NCBI RefSeq assembly: GCF_021130785.1
Contig: NC_060207.1
Coordinates: 3,370,501-3,434,500, forward strand
Direction: 5' to 3'
Length of the DNA stretch: 64,000 bases
Origin: Homalodisca vitripennis
Taxonomy: Eukaryota; Arthropoda; Insecta; Hemiptera; Cicadellidae
Below the pieces are notes generated by a model. That model saw only the letters and a list, made by a program, of their open reading frames with translations. It made no database searches and was not told the DNA's origin. Made by a program: the position numbers and the translations under genes. Below are positions 38,726-50,066 of the stretch, in pieces; positions within the stretch are counted from its first letter, which is position 1; the number at the start of each line of letters is the position of its first letter.

Positions 38726-40246
38726 CCGTCAGGAACAGGAAAACTGTAGATGCTTTATATACTGGCAACGATACTCGTAACTTGCGCAAGTTGAAATCTT
38801 TCAATTAACATGAATTTCTGTATTTTCTAGTTATCAATCATAGGAAGGCATAGTGGCTGAAATCTTTCAATGGTTGTTCTGGAGGCTATATGTTCTCGCA
38901 ACGGGGAGGATCTTTATGTTAATTACAGATCTTAGGATGGTATGAAGTGGACACTTGGAAAACGCATGTTTAATTCATTCTTAACCTATAGCTTAGTATT
39001 GTCTCTGTTATATTATAATCATGTCTGATAAGCAGACTTAGAATCAATAACTAATACAAAAAATATCTATTAATAGCCAATATTTTTTAATTCTTCAAAA
39101 ACAATTCTTAACTGACTATAGCTCGTTCGTATATTATATTCGTTGCCAGTTTTTTTTGTATAATACACAATGTAGAAGAATAAGCTTGCAATTATCAATG
39201 TCTACACAGATTTATTAGCGTTTCGCCAATGAATGCAAAAGTTTACAATAATTATCAAAATAATTTTATAAGAAGCGATTTTTATAAATGTATCATCCCT
39301 TGACCCTTGGCTGCGGATTTCAATGCCACCAGAACTCTAAACAGATTTAATCTTGGATTAAATATTATATTTTAATTTATGAAATATGTATAGTTTTAAG
39401 TTTACTAGCAATCATCAATTATATTGCCAATTACTTTTGTCTTATGTACGTTAAGAAGTATATCTTCCAATTTTCACTTTCGGGAGTACTTTAATATGAT
39501 ATCACGTTATCTCTGCAGTTGCCAATAAGGAAAAGGAAAATAATTGTATCATAAAAGATGGTAATTCTATCCCTACTATAAAATTAAATGGTACAATTGA
39601 GTTTAGCTATTAAAGTTTTTGCCATTCCCTTCGTAATAATAGTTGTGCTGAAGATCTACTAAAGAAACTTAAGCTTGTACGAGGTACAATCAAGCAATTA
39701 AGTTATAAATAAAGTTTAGTTCTCTTGGCGATGTTTATGATAAACTAGAAATTAGTAAATAATAATAATTTATTCGTTCGTAATCAGTTTCGATAGTAGT
39801 TTTTGCCACCATCGCTTATATTAATCGGTTATTATCAAATTCAATGGACATGCCAGCCCATCTTTAGCGACTTACTAACTCAGCTATTAGGCCTATCTGG
39901 AAATGAGTATAGAAAAATATTGAATATCACTTAATAATGTGATATGAATCTCAATTAGTGTATGCGTTATAAAATAAAAAACATTTAAAGTGAATAAAAT
40001 GAAGGCAATTGTTTGTCTGCAAAAAGGACTTATGAATCAAGGTTTTGAGCAGTCTTACAAATTATACCTGTAGTTTTATCAACCTAATCAATAACATCTA
40101 ACGCTACAGCGGCTGCACCAACTATATTACAGATAAGATTCTAATCGTTTATTGTAACTCAAATGTAACTAAGGGATAACACATTTGTATTTTGAAGAGA
40201 ATAGACTAACGACACATTTGACAAAGTCAACATTTACATGTGATAT
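38726..40246. other. AT-rich spacer, nothing recognised
   Basis: No array, terminus or coding region seen. Confidence 0.55.
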
Positions 40247-40460
40247 TAAGTGCCACTCCACTGCATGGGTTGAGTAAATATAAACGTTAAACTGCCGAAC
40301 TGTCAGTTGTATGATTGTTTTCTCGTTATCGTGCTCTCTCTCCGGGTGTTTTGATCGCAGTTTTCGTAACGCCATACATGCCTGCTGTATTGAAATCATT
40401 TTACATACTCAGTATCCAGTTATCATACATTGGACATTAAACATTTATATCTGATATTAA
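40247..40460. repeat. 214-bp repeat unit, left of transposon insertion
   Basis: First of four units of a 212-214-bp tandem repeat (GTGCCACTCCACTGCATGGG at its start, CATTTATATCTGATATTAA at its end). It is the most diverged unit and ends in TTAA, the target taken by the inserted transposon. The other three units lie at 43044-43684. Confidence 0.92.
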
Positions 40461-43039
40461 GGGGAGATGGACGTCCCTATCTCGCCTATGTTAGATTGGT
40501 AATATAAATGCCCCATTATCTCAGGAAGTATATAAGGTAGACAGCTAAGATTTTAACCTAGTATTTTAGGCCTAATTATACATACATTTTCCTAAAAAAA
40601 ATTAAATTTTTTTTAAAGAAATCATTTTATATTTTCAAAGTTTATTATTATATTTCAATAAAAGTGGTAGGGGTTGTGTATTACATCATAGACTACATGC
40701 TGTAAAAATTCAAAACTTCATTACTGTAGCTCTACTAGTTTCTGAGATAATGGGTCATTATAACAAAAATTGCGTGTTTCGAGAAACTCACGGAAACTGT
40801 AATTATTCAACAAAAAAACAAGCTGATTATGAAAAATGAGTTTAATTTACCTTAAAAAATCCCAGGGTTGTAGTCTGTGTCATCCTGGTTTACTTCTTCA
40901 TCTTGCTTTTTCTTCTTTAACATCCTAGCATGTTTTCTTGCCATTTTCTTGACGGGTCATTTGCTTTCTCTGCTTTTAAAACACGCTGGAAATCTAGCTT
41001 ACTAAGGATGTCAGTGCAGTTTTTCCCAGGATTTATACCCATTTTCTCTAACACCTTAAACCTAGCCTTATTTTCTTCATTGTAAGTCATCACAGCATCA
41101 TATGTGCCACACTCTGGAGTTTTGAACCCTACAAAATTTGCCTTCGGAATTCTCGTCCATAAAACTGAATTGAAACTCTCGTTGACATTTTGAGTCTTCC
41201 CATGAAGACATTTCTTCAGAAGTTGAGGGTTAGCTAGATGCTGATAAGTTGGCTTGATTACATCAATCACTGCTGGGTCCAAGGAATTGTTGTGGTCATA
41301 GGTTAGGTTAGGTACATCAAGTGCATGCAAATACTTTCACCACGATTTATCACAGAGATTGTGTTGCGGTTTTGCATTTGTAGAAGCTTTATGGAAGAAT
41401 GTCGCCCACACATCTCTTTTCATGCTATTTAAATTTTTTGTATTCCTTCTTATTGCTTGTCCATAGTAATTTTGTAAAGATTCAATTGCAGAATCATTCA
41501 ACCTACCTTTCCTTCCACCCAAAGCTTTGCCATCTTCAAGTTTTTTCCCCCGATAATCACGTCGCAATTTTCTCAGCCAAGACCCCATCCTCTTTTGGAC
41601 ATGGCCAACGCATTCCAATTTTCCAATTATAAAATCATCACCATAAGGCTTTGATTCTAAGACTTTATGAAACCCCTTCGAATCACCGTCCCCCAAGTAA
41701 TATTTATATCGAACATTCCTCGAGGCCTCAGATCGGGCGAAGACTTTGAGGGCACCTGCTACTTCTATGCTTCCACTCGCTCCAGTAAAATTCTTACATT
41801 TATGGGGAGATTTACTTTTTGTAGCACATGAATGACAGTATTTTGTAAGTACTTCTACATCTATTATCTTACTGGTATCTATACTTGAAACAGAAATAAC
41901 TCCATTGAGTGACGTATGCCCCCCTTTTGCCAAGTTCCGTCAATCCCTACGCTAAGATCACGACTAGGTTGACCTACTTCATCTTCATTTTCTGTGCAAA
42001 GATTTAGGCTTACAGACTCCTCAGTTGCTGAAATCATTGTTTCAGTGGCTACTTCTTTTAGAGGTTTCAGTAGTACATCATTGTATCTTGAAAATTTTTC
42101 TGGTGGGTTAGGTAGATTTAGCAGCCCGAACAACGGTTCACTAATAACACTCCCTTTGCCTATAGCTCTGAGGCCGTATACACATCTAATGTTTATGTCA
42201 AAGAATTTATTTTTACTGTCTGAAGTGTAAAAAGGAAACTTAGAGCCACAAAAATTACAAGAGATAACTAAATTGCATGCCAGACCCTTCCTAAGAGAAA
42301 CATTTTCTTCCACGTAAAGTGTTTCTGAATTTTTACAATTTTTGCAGACACAACATTGCATTATAGCAGAAGAAAAAAGGTTTATACTTACTATAACATT
42401 ACTATCACCCTCACTATCATCTAAAACAGTCTCTGCAAGTTTCCGTTTTGATACTGAAATAGGATTGCTAACTAGGCCTACTTCACTGTCTAATTTAGAG
42501 CAATTAGCATCTGCAGAAACTCTGTCACTGTCACTAGTACTAGGCCTAGGATTATCACCTGTGTGTGCTACACAATCTAAGCCTACAACACGGTTTGATT
42601 TTGATAACTGGTTGCCACGGAAACTTCGTTTTCTCCACAGTTTCTTACTTTTGGTCATCTTGAATGAGCTATAACTTACTAACATTAAAAAATAACCAAA
42701 ACAAACAAAAAATGTAAATGAATCACCAAAACAAAGTTTATTTGGTCTGTTAATAACAGGTGTCAATAACAACTACAGAAAAAAGTCACAGACCTACAAA
42801 ATATAAATGCTGTTACAACAGAATTGTGTACTATAACCAGTGAATCAACTTTGGTTTGCAAGGACCAAGATCCAATAAAATTGTCTTGTAGTGAGTTATG
42901 TTATGCACGATTTTGGATTCAAAATAAATACATACATACACAATTAGCATACCAAATTGTTCAGAAAACTCCAAATACTAATAATATGCAATAAAAAAAA
43001 AATTATATTTTTTTTTTAATTTTTGACGTCCATCTCCCC
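40461..43039 (-). mobile_element. Kolobok-like DNA transposon, 2579 bp, TTAA target
   Basis: A complete element: 15-bp perfect terminal inverted repeats GGGGAGATGGACGTC at 40461-40475 and 43025-43039, bounded by a TTAA duplication at 40457-40460 and 43040-43043. Removing the element and one TTAA restores the host repeat unit, which fixes both borders. It holds one minus-strand gene for a transposase with the domain labelled 'Mutator-like transposase' in insect proteomes. Target TTAA is typical of Kolobok and piggyBac elements; the protein has none of the piggyBac motifs I know, so I favour Kolobok-like. Family placement is from memory. Confidence 0.88.
40853..42658 (-). pseudogene. Kolobok-like transposase, three lesions
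   Basis: Predicted about 600-residue DDE transposase. ATG at 42658 gives MTKSKKLWRKR, a basic N-terminus. A Cys cluster (CCVCKNCKN ... CNFCGSKF) suggests zinc binding. The catalytic domain follows: GIDGTW (first Asp, about 41935), CHSC, LGDGDSKGF (second Asp, about 41690), CVGHVQKRMG, HGKTQNVNESFNS (Glu, about 41195) and a C-terminus ending DYNPGIF at 40853. Lesions: a G6 run at 41920-41925, where a 1-bp deletion shifts frame just after GTWQK; an in-frame TGA at 41337-41339 in SW-stop-KY; and a 1-bp deletion near 40950 before the basic tail. Few lesions and intact ends suggest a young copy. Some indels could be assembly errors. Confidence 0.85.
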
Positions 43040-43043
43040 TTAA

Positions 43044-43684
43044 GTGCCACTCCACTGCATGGGTTGAGTAAATATAAACGTTAAACTTGCCGAACTGTCA
43101 GTCGTGGGATTGTTTTCTCGTCATCGTGCTCTCTCTGCGGGTGTGTTGATCCTAGTCCTCGTAACGTCATAAATACCTGCTGTATTGAAATCATTTTACA
43201 TACTCAGTATCCAGTTGTCATACGTTGGGCATTAAACATTTATATCTGATATGAAGTGCCACTCCCCTGCATGGGTTGAGTAAATATAAACGTTAAACTT
43301 GCCGAACTGTCAGTCGTGGGATTGTTTTCTCGTCATCGTGCTCTCTCTGCGGGTGTGTTGATCCTAGTCCTCGTAACGTCATAAATACCTGCTGTATTGA
43401 AATCATTTTACATACTCAGTATCCAGTTGTCATACATTGGGAATTAAACATTTATATCTGATATGAAGTGCCACTCCACTGCAAGAGTTGAGTAAATATA
43501 AACGTTAAACTTGCCGAACTGTCAGTCGTGGGATTGTTTTCTCGTCATCGTGCTCTCTCTGCGGGTGAGTTGATCCTAGTCCGCGTAACGCTATAAATGT
43601 CTGTCAGCCGTATTATAACTAGTATTCTTGCTCAGTATCCAGTTGTCATACATTGGACATTAATCATTTATATCTGATATGTAG
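43044..43684. repeat. 212-bp tandem repeat, three units
   Basis: Units start at 43044, 43256 and 43468 with GTGCCACTCC and share GCCGAACTGTCAGTCGTG and GTGCTCTCTCTGCGGGTG. These units have ATATGAAG where the left unit had ATATTAAG, so only the left unit offered TTAA to the transposon. The last unit degrades after about 43590. Confidence 0.93.
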
Positions 43685-44554
43685 TGGTAATCCACTTTAA
43701 TCAAGTTATTGGTGAACATTTATACACTAATTTTCAGATGTAATTTTTTACTGAATATTAATTTGGTGCGTAAAGTGAGAGCCTCTTATCACAGCTCTGT
43801 TTACAGTCACATATTTTAGTCTGTGTGTTAAACCACAAGGAACTAAAACAAAAATGAGCACGAAATTGCTTAAAACATACGTATATATTTGACATCCATA
43901 TTTTAATACATAAAAATAAAAAAACATTTACGTACTCTAAGAAACTAAAGATTCTCCGAACATCGTACTTTTATCATATTCATATAGTTTCTTTCTTTCT
44001 GAGTTCATACTTTGGAGTGTTATTGATCTTTCTTATGTATCACTAATTTCTATATAGAAAACTCATCGAATGGTTTTACTAATATATTAATAGTTGAAGC
44101 AGACATGTGTTTCATTGGTGTCGTCAGTATCCCATAGTTTATAATTATTTTGACAATTTTCTGTTTGTGATTGAAGTATTAATCTGCTATATTGAATCTT
44201 CAAAGATACGCTTAAAGTAACCATTTATTCATTGTTTTCTCCACAATGGTTTTTAAAACTATGAATGATTCCCTCCATATTGTTACGATGGCAATGCATT
44301 GTGCATTCGTCGAGAGATATCTGGAATATACAATCTAATAGATTTTACTCTAAAACAGAACTGTTTGATTTAAGCTTTTCTTATAGCTTTCTCTCCATAC
44401 GAGCCTCCATAACAAACTTTTATTTTTGAGAACAAAATGTATTTAGCCAATCGTAAAACTTTAATTCTAGCATGTTTGAAGTAGATAAACATATTCTATG
44501 AGACAGTTATGAGAATTAAATTAATTGGAAATTAAATCTATCATACATACTCTA
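43685..44554. other. AT-rich spacer, nothing recognised
   Basis: No feature seen between two tandem arrays. Confidence 0.55.
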
Positions 44555-45728
44555 TTTTAGTTATGGGCAAACATTACCCTGAAGTGGTTGGTTATTTAAA
44601 AAAGATAGCTAATACTCAATATGGCGATGGTCCAAAACGTGATCCCAGAGCAGGAAGCGGTGAGAAATCTGGAACTACGCCAAGAGTTGGGTAAGACGAG
44701 TTTTAGTTATGAGCAAACATTACCCTGAAGTGGTTGGTTATTTATGAAAGATAGCTAATACTCAATATGGTGATGGTCCAAAACGTGATCCCAGAGCAGG
44801 AGGCGGTGGGAAATCTGGAACTACGCCAAGAGTTGGGTAAGACGAGTTTTAGTTATGAGCAAACATTACCCTGAAGTGGTTGGTTATTTGTGAAAGATAG
44901 CTAATACTCAATATGGCGATGGTCCAAAACGTGATCCCAGAGCAGGAAGCGGTGGAAAATCTGGAACTACGCCAAGAGTTGGGTAAGACGAGTTTTAGTT
45001 ATAAGCAAACATTACCCTGAAGTGGTTGGTTATTTATGAAAGATAGCTCATACTCAATATGGCGATGGTCCAAAACGTGATCCCAGAGCAGGAAGCGGTG
45101 GGAAATCTGGAACTACGCCAAGAGTTGGGTAAGACGAGTTTTAGTTATGAGCAAACATTACCCTGAAGTGGTTGGTTATTTATGAAAGATAGCTAATACT
45201 CAATATGGCGATGGTCCAAAACGTGATCCCAGAGCAGGAAGCGGTGGGAAATCTGGAACTACGCCAAGAGTTGGGTAAGACGAGTTTTAGTTATGAGCAA
45301 ACATTACCCTGAAGTGGTTGGTTATTTATGAAAGATAGCTAATACTCAATATGGCGATGGTCCAAAACGTGATCCCAGAGCAGGAAGCGGTGGAAAATCT
45401 GGAACTACGCCAAGAGTTGGGTAAGACGAGTTTTAGTTATGAGCAAACATTACCCTGAAGTGGTTGGTTATTTATGAAAGATAGCTCATACTCAATATGG
45501 CGATGGTCCAAAACGTGATCCCAGAGCAGGAAGCGGTGGGAAATCTGGAACTACGCCAAGAGTTGGGTAAGACGAGTTTTAGTTATGAGCAAACATTACC
45601 CTGAAGTGGTTGGTTATTTATGAAAGATAGCTCATACTCAATATGGCGATGGTCCAAAACGTGATCCCAGAGCAGGAAGCGGTGGGAAATCTGGAACTAC
45701 GCCAAGAGTTGGGTAAGACGAGTTTTAG
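44555..45728. repeat. 146-bp tandem array, 8 units
   Basis: Eight units of 146 bp beginning TTTTAGTTATGAGCAAACAT, with GTGATCCCAGAGCAGGAAGC and CTACGCCAAGAGTTGGGTAA. Variants (GTGGGAAA/GTGGAAAA, CTAATACT/CTCATACT) are scattered among units, a sign of exchange within the array. Not coding. Confidence 0.95.
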
Positions 45729-46255
45729 AAAGAGCTTCTCCTGCTTATAGTAAGAGAGTGTTCGTGTGTTTTAGTCATTGTAAAATATTACTTGATATGC
45801 AAGTGTATAACTACATATTAAACACGATACTGTGGTTGTAATACAAAATATCAGTAAGGATTATAATAAGTAATATTTTGGGGCCTCTAAATAAAAAACT
45901 ATAAACAAACCAAATCATTATAATAAAAAATTGTTTCATAAAGGTAAAAAGAGATCGACTAAATAAACGGTTTAAATAGCGTGTTGTATTATTTTTCGTA
46001 TACTAAAATAAACAATATGTTAGAATCCACTCAGGGTGCTCAAATATGTGAGGCCTGTAACAAAGAACATTATTGTAATTCTACTTCAAAATGTTCAACT
46101 TTAAAATCGAATGGTAATAACTTGTCAGAGATAAAACATATAACAAACTATGGAAAATAAAAGCCAATATCTATGGTCTTACTACCGATTACATTAAATC
46201 AAATATTATTACTCTTATTTGGCAAATGCAACGATTTTCTAGTAAGTTATCCATC
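45729..46255. other. AT-rich spacer with a Cys-containing small ORF
   Basis: The frame at 46017-46160 (+) has an ATG and 47 codons, with CEACNKEHYC and a further Cys. It could be a piece of a zinc-finger-like sequence but is too short to assign. Nothing else is recognised. Confidence 0.3.
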
Positions 46256-46330
46256 TCTATGCCAATAAACCACTATAACCGTGAAACATATATATATATA
46301 TTCTATGCCAATAAACCACTATAACCGTGA

Positions 46331-46373
<43 letters not shown>
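46256..46373. repeat. 46-bp duplication and (TA)n microsatellites
   Basis: Two copies of a unit beginning TCTATGCCAATAAACCAC (46256 and 46302), each ending in TA repeats; the second run extends to 46373, directly at the edge of the tRNA-bearing repeat. Confidence 0.9.
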
Positions 46374-46375
<2 letters not shown>

Positions 46376-46439
46376 GTTAAATTGTATAAATGGCAATAGC
46401 CTTATTTAATTTCAATAAACATTGAATCACAAAAAGTAC

Positions 46440-46510
46440 TTGCTCCGCCGGGAGTCGAACCCGGATCTCTCACTTGCCGGGTGAATGTGCTACCATTACA
46501 CCACAGAGCG
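46440..46510 (-). tRNA. tRNA-like gene, anticodon position GGC, copy 1
   Basis: Read on the minus strand the 71 bases fold as a cloverleaf: acceptor CGCTCTG with CGGAGCA (one mismatch, one G-U), D arm GTGT-AATGGTA-GCAC, anticodon arm TTCAC-CCGGCAA-GTGAG, 4-base variable loop, T arm CCGGG-TTCGACT-CCCGG and discriminator A. Box B (GGTTCGACTCC) fits the pol III consensus and a TTTTT terminator lies 5 bases downstream. The anticodon would be GGC (Ala), but position 33 is C instead of the near-universal U and there is a mismatch at the first acceptor pair, so it may be a tRNA-derived repeat and not a working tRNA. Confidence 0.65.
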
Positions 46511-46691
46511 CCTACTTTTTCCGATTCAATTATTTTGTATTTGGCCGTATCTGTCACATATGCGTTTAAATAAGCAAACTAACATATGATCGGAAGACCA
46601 AACACCTGTCAAACGACTTTTATTTACGTTAAATTGTATAAATGGCAATAGCCTTATTTAATTTCAATAAACATTGAATCACAAAAAGTAC

Positions 46692-46762
46692 TTGCTCCGC
46701 CGGGAGTCGAACCCGGATCTCTCACTTGCCGGGTGAATGTGCTACCATTACACCACAGAGCG
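46692..46762 (-). tRNA. tRNA-like gene, copy 2
   Basis: Identical in sequence to the copy 252 bases to the left, as part of the same tandem duplication. It carries the same box B and the same T5 terminator. Confidence 0.65.
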
Positions 46763-46853
46763 CCTACTTTTTCCGATTCAATTATTTTGTATTTGGCCGT
46801 ATCTGTCACATATGCGTTTAAATAAGCAAACTAACATATGATCGAAAGACCAA

Positions 46854-46960
46854 ACACCTGTCAAACGACTTTTATTTACGTTAAATTGTATAAATGGCAA
46901 TAGCCTTATTTAATTTAATTTAATACAATTTAACGTAAATAAAAGTCGTTTGACAGGTGT
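46854..46960. repeat. 37-bp perfect inverted repeat
   Basis: 46854-46890 and 46924-46960 are exact reverse complements (ACACCTGTCAAACGAC... on the left). The arms span the junction of the 252-bp units, separated by 33 bases. This looks like a turned-around partial unit at the array edge. Confidence 0.92.
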
Positions 46961-48284
46961 AAAACGGAGTATCGAAAGATCTGACTGAAAGTAACAAACA
47001 ATTATAACGCAGAGGGATAGACAGAGGATATGCACTTTGACCTTTTGGACCCAAAATCAATAGCGTTCTCCCTCAACCAAGCGGAACCCATGTTCCAAGT
47101 TTTAAATACCTAAGACATTTCTATGGCCTTTTATTGGTGATAACAATATTTAAATAAATGCCGTTTATGATCCATAAAAAAATCATCACTATCCGTTTTC
47201 ACAAACCCAGAGAATAGTTAGATTTTAAATTTATCATTAAATACGTAAAAGAATTTGAAATGTATATATCTTGTAATTAATTCTTTTTGTTGATGAGGTC
47301 GATTGGGCCCTAAATACAGTATCAGGCATGTTTTATGCATCCATAAATTTGAAATAATGCTGGAAAATATAAAAATCTAAGCAAAATCTGCTGCTAATCA
47401 TCAGTTGACAACAACGCCTCCAATATTAATCCATTGTGGTGTAGGATGCTCCAATATATTCCAAAAATCTAAAAATAAACTGTAATTTATCGACCAATTA
47501 ATATGTATATGTGTCAAAGCTTTAATCATAACCTAGACAACTTTTTCAAAAAGAGTAACCAAAGATAAAATTTTGAACGCCTCTGTATTAATATTTTCAG
47601 CGCGAATTGCAAATACACTCACTGCGGTTAAGCTTCCAATCTGAAGAAATGATATTACACGTTCATTATCTCAAATCAGTTAGGCTGCTTATAATTATTG
47701 TCCAAGTATTTATTTTTTCATCCTTAGAGGTACAAGTATGTGATTTATTGGTCTCCAAAATTATGTTTTAAGAATATTCTTGAATGTAGCGAAAGTGGGA
47801 AATTGTATGGCTTGCTGTTCTGGATACGTTTCTTAGTAGCTACGGAATCTCATTTCGCTTGGAAATCAAATTTTACATAAAAATTAACTTTTGACATTAT
47901 GTAGTATTTGAGTGCTTTTAATTATAGAAACCTCTCACACTATTTAAATATTCCAAATTATATCGCTTTAAAATAACACTTTATTTGGACCTTTTTGTTT
48001 ATTTGAAAATTTGAATTGAATACATTTCCAATTTTTGCTCTAAAGAATTAGTTATTCCAAAGCTTAGAGAAACATAATAATTCTTGAAAAGAATACCTTA
48101 AATTTCACATCCCACTTGACTAAATAGGAGAGTAAAGGTAGCTTACAATAAATTAGTCTAAAAAAACAAAACAGTAATTTAATTTCTTTCAATTAGGTTT
48201 TGTTTTTATTAAATGACTACTGACTTTTGTCTTTTTTATAACCTACGATCTACTTGCTAGAGTATATACTAGTATATAAATTTC
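46961..48284. other. AT-rich spacer, nothing recognised
   Basis: No array, RNA gene or protein domain recognised. Confidence 0.55.
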
Positions 48285-48310
48285 AATAAACATTGAATCA
48301 CAAAAAGTAC

Positions 48311-48381
48311 TTGCTCCGCCGGGAGTCGAACCCGGATCTCTCACTTGCCGGGTGATTGTGCTACCATTACACCACAGAGCG
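48311..48381 (-). tRNA. tRNA-like gene, copy 3 (dispersed, diverged)
   Basis: The same 71-base cloverleaf, 1.6 kb from the tandem pair, with the same flanks from about 48283 to 48396 and then a (TA)n run. One visible change disrupts the bottom pair of the anticodon stem. Since only the cassette is shared and not the full 252-bp unit, the cassette itself appears to be the mobile or duplicated module. Confidence 0.6.
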
Positions 48382-48395
48382 CTTACTTTTTCCGA

Positions 48396-48431
48396 TATAT
48401 ATATATATATATATTTGTGTGTGTGTGTGTT
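48396..48431. repeat. (TA)n(TG)n microsatellite
   Basis: Alternating TA then TG repeats directly adjoining the third tRNA-like cassette. Confidence 0.9.
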
Positions 48432-48909
48432 TAAGACGTATGTTTATTCTTACAGTATATACTGAGAGCAGTATTACATGTTATCCATCTTCGACATGCA
48501 AAAGCTTGAGGTAAAAGTATAGAATCGCCTCTATTGAAACCGCAGACACCTGCTGCTGCTCCAAACTCATTTTCTCAAGCAAAATATACACTAGGTGAGC
48601 AACGTGTAACACACAAAGATTGGTTTTCATTTACTTTCATGCTACTACAGATTCCTGTCGTTACTTTGAAGGCGTTTTCTCTAGCATAAAGAAAACTCGT
48701 ATTACGTGTTTATAACATGTAATACACACAAAATGCCTTTTCTTTCACTTTTATGAAACTTCAGGTAGCTGATGTTGTTCAAAGCTATTTTCTTCAGAAA
48801 AATAACACTTGCAAGTATTGGAGTTTTATCCACCTACATGTAATATATTATTAATTATACGCCTTAGTGTTAGTTGTGACATACCCAAGAAAATAAGCAG
48901 GCTCTAGTC
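48432..48909. other. Unassigned spacer
   Basis: No supported feature. Two loosely similar segments near 48480-48800 (TTTTCTC.AG.A and ACACA motifs) do not make a clear repeat. Confidence 0.4.
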
Positions 48910-50066
48910 TTCCCACCAATTTCACTTCTAAATTTGAACTCATTTCCTTTACGCAATATTTATATATTGATGTAATCGAACAGTAAGCTATAGATCACAA
49001 TTTCACTTCTAAACTTCAACTCACTTTCCTTTACACAATATTTATATATTGATGTAATCGAACAGTAAGCTATAGATCACAATTTCACTTCTAAACTTCA
49101 ACTCACTTTCCTTTACGCAATATTTATATATTGATGTAATAGAACAGTAAGCTATAGATCACAATTTCACTTCTAAACTTGAACTCACTTTCCTTTACGC
49201 AATATTTATATATTGATGTAATCGAACAGTAAGCTATAGATCACAATTTCACTTCTAAACTTGAACTCACTTTCCTTTACACAATATTTATATATTGATG
49301 TAATCGAACAGTAAGCTATAGATCACAATTTCACTTCTAAACTTCAACTCACATTCCTTTACACAATATTTATATATTGATGTAATCGAACAGTAAGCTA
49401 TAGATCACAATTTCACTTCTAAACTTGAACTCACTTTCCTTTACACAATATTTATATATTGATGTAATCGAACAGTAAGCTATAGATCACAATTTCACTT
49501 CTAAACTTCAACTCACATTCCTTTACACAATATTTATATATTGATGTAATCGAACAGTAAGCTATAGATCACAATTTCACTTCTAAACTTCAACTCACTT
49601 TCCTTTACGCAATATTTATATATTGATGTAATCGAACAGTAAGCTATAGATCACAATTTCACTTCCAAACTTCAACTCACATTCCTTTACACAATATTTA
49701 TATATTGATGTAATCGAACAGTAAGCTATAGATCACAATTTCACTTCTAAACTTGAACTCACTTTCCTTTACACAATATTTATATATTGATGTAATCGAA
49801 CAGTAAGCTATAGATCACAATTTCACTTCTAAACTTCAACTCACATTCCTTTACACAATATTTATATATTGATGTAATCGAACAGTAAGCTATAGATCAC
49901 AATTTCACTTCTAAACTTCAACTCACTTTCCTTTACGCAATATTTATATATTGATGTAATCGAACAGTAAGCTATAGATCACAACTTCACTTCTAAACTT
50001 CAACTCACTTTCCTTTACACAATATTTATATATTGATGTAGTCGAACAGTAGGCTATAGATCACAG
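48910..50066. repeat. 82-bp tandem array, about 14 units
   Basis: Units of 82 bp containing CACAATTTCACTTCTAAACT, CAATATTTATATATTGATG (self-complementary core AATATTTATATATT) and CGAACAGTAAGCTATAGAT. Three variable sites (CTTGAAC/CTTCAAC, CACTTTC/CACATTC, TACGC/TACAC) repeat with a four-unit pattern in the second half, giving a 328-bp higher-order unit. Edge units are the most diverged. Confidence 0.95.

Larger units (their letters stand above)
46374..46923. repeat. 252-bp tandem repeat carrying tRNA-like genes
   Basis: Units start at 46374, 46626 and 46878 (the third is partial) with ACGTTAAATTGTATAAATGG. The two complete units are nearly identical (one difference noted: GATCGGAAG/GATCGAAAG) and each contains one minus-strand tRNA-like gene. 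The third unit breaks off in a TTTAA-rich stretch just before an inverted copy of the unit junction. Confidence 0.93.

Noticed and set aside
41399..42674. Plus-strand ORFs at 41399, 41994 and 42342
   Set aside because: Antisense shadows of the Kolobok-like transposase.
40461..43039. piggyBac element (TTAA target)
   Set aside because: The transposase motifs GIDGTW, GDGDSKGF and KTQNVNESFN belong to the family with the Mutator-like transposase domain, and no piggyBac core motif is seen.
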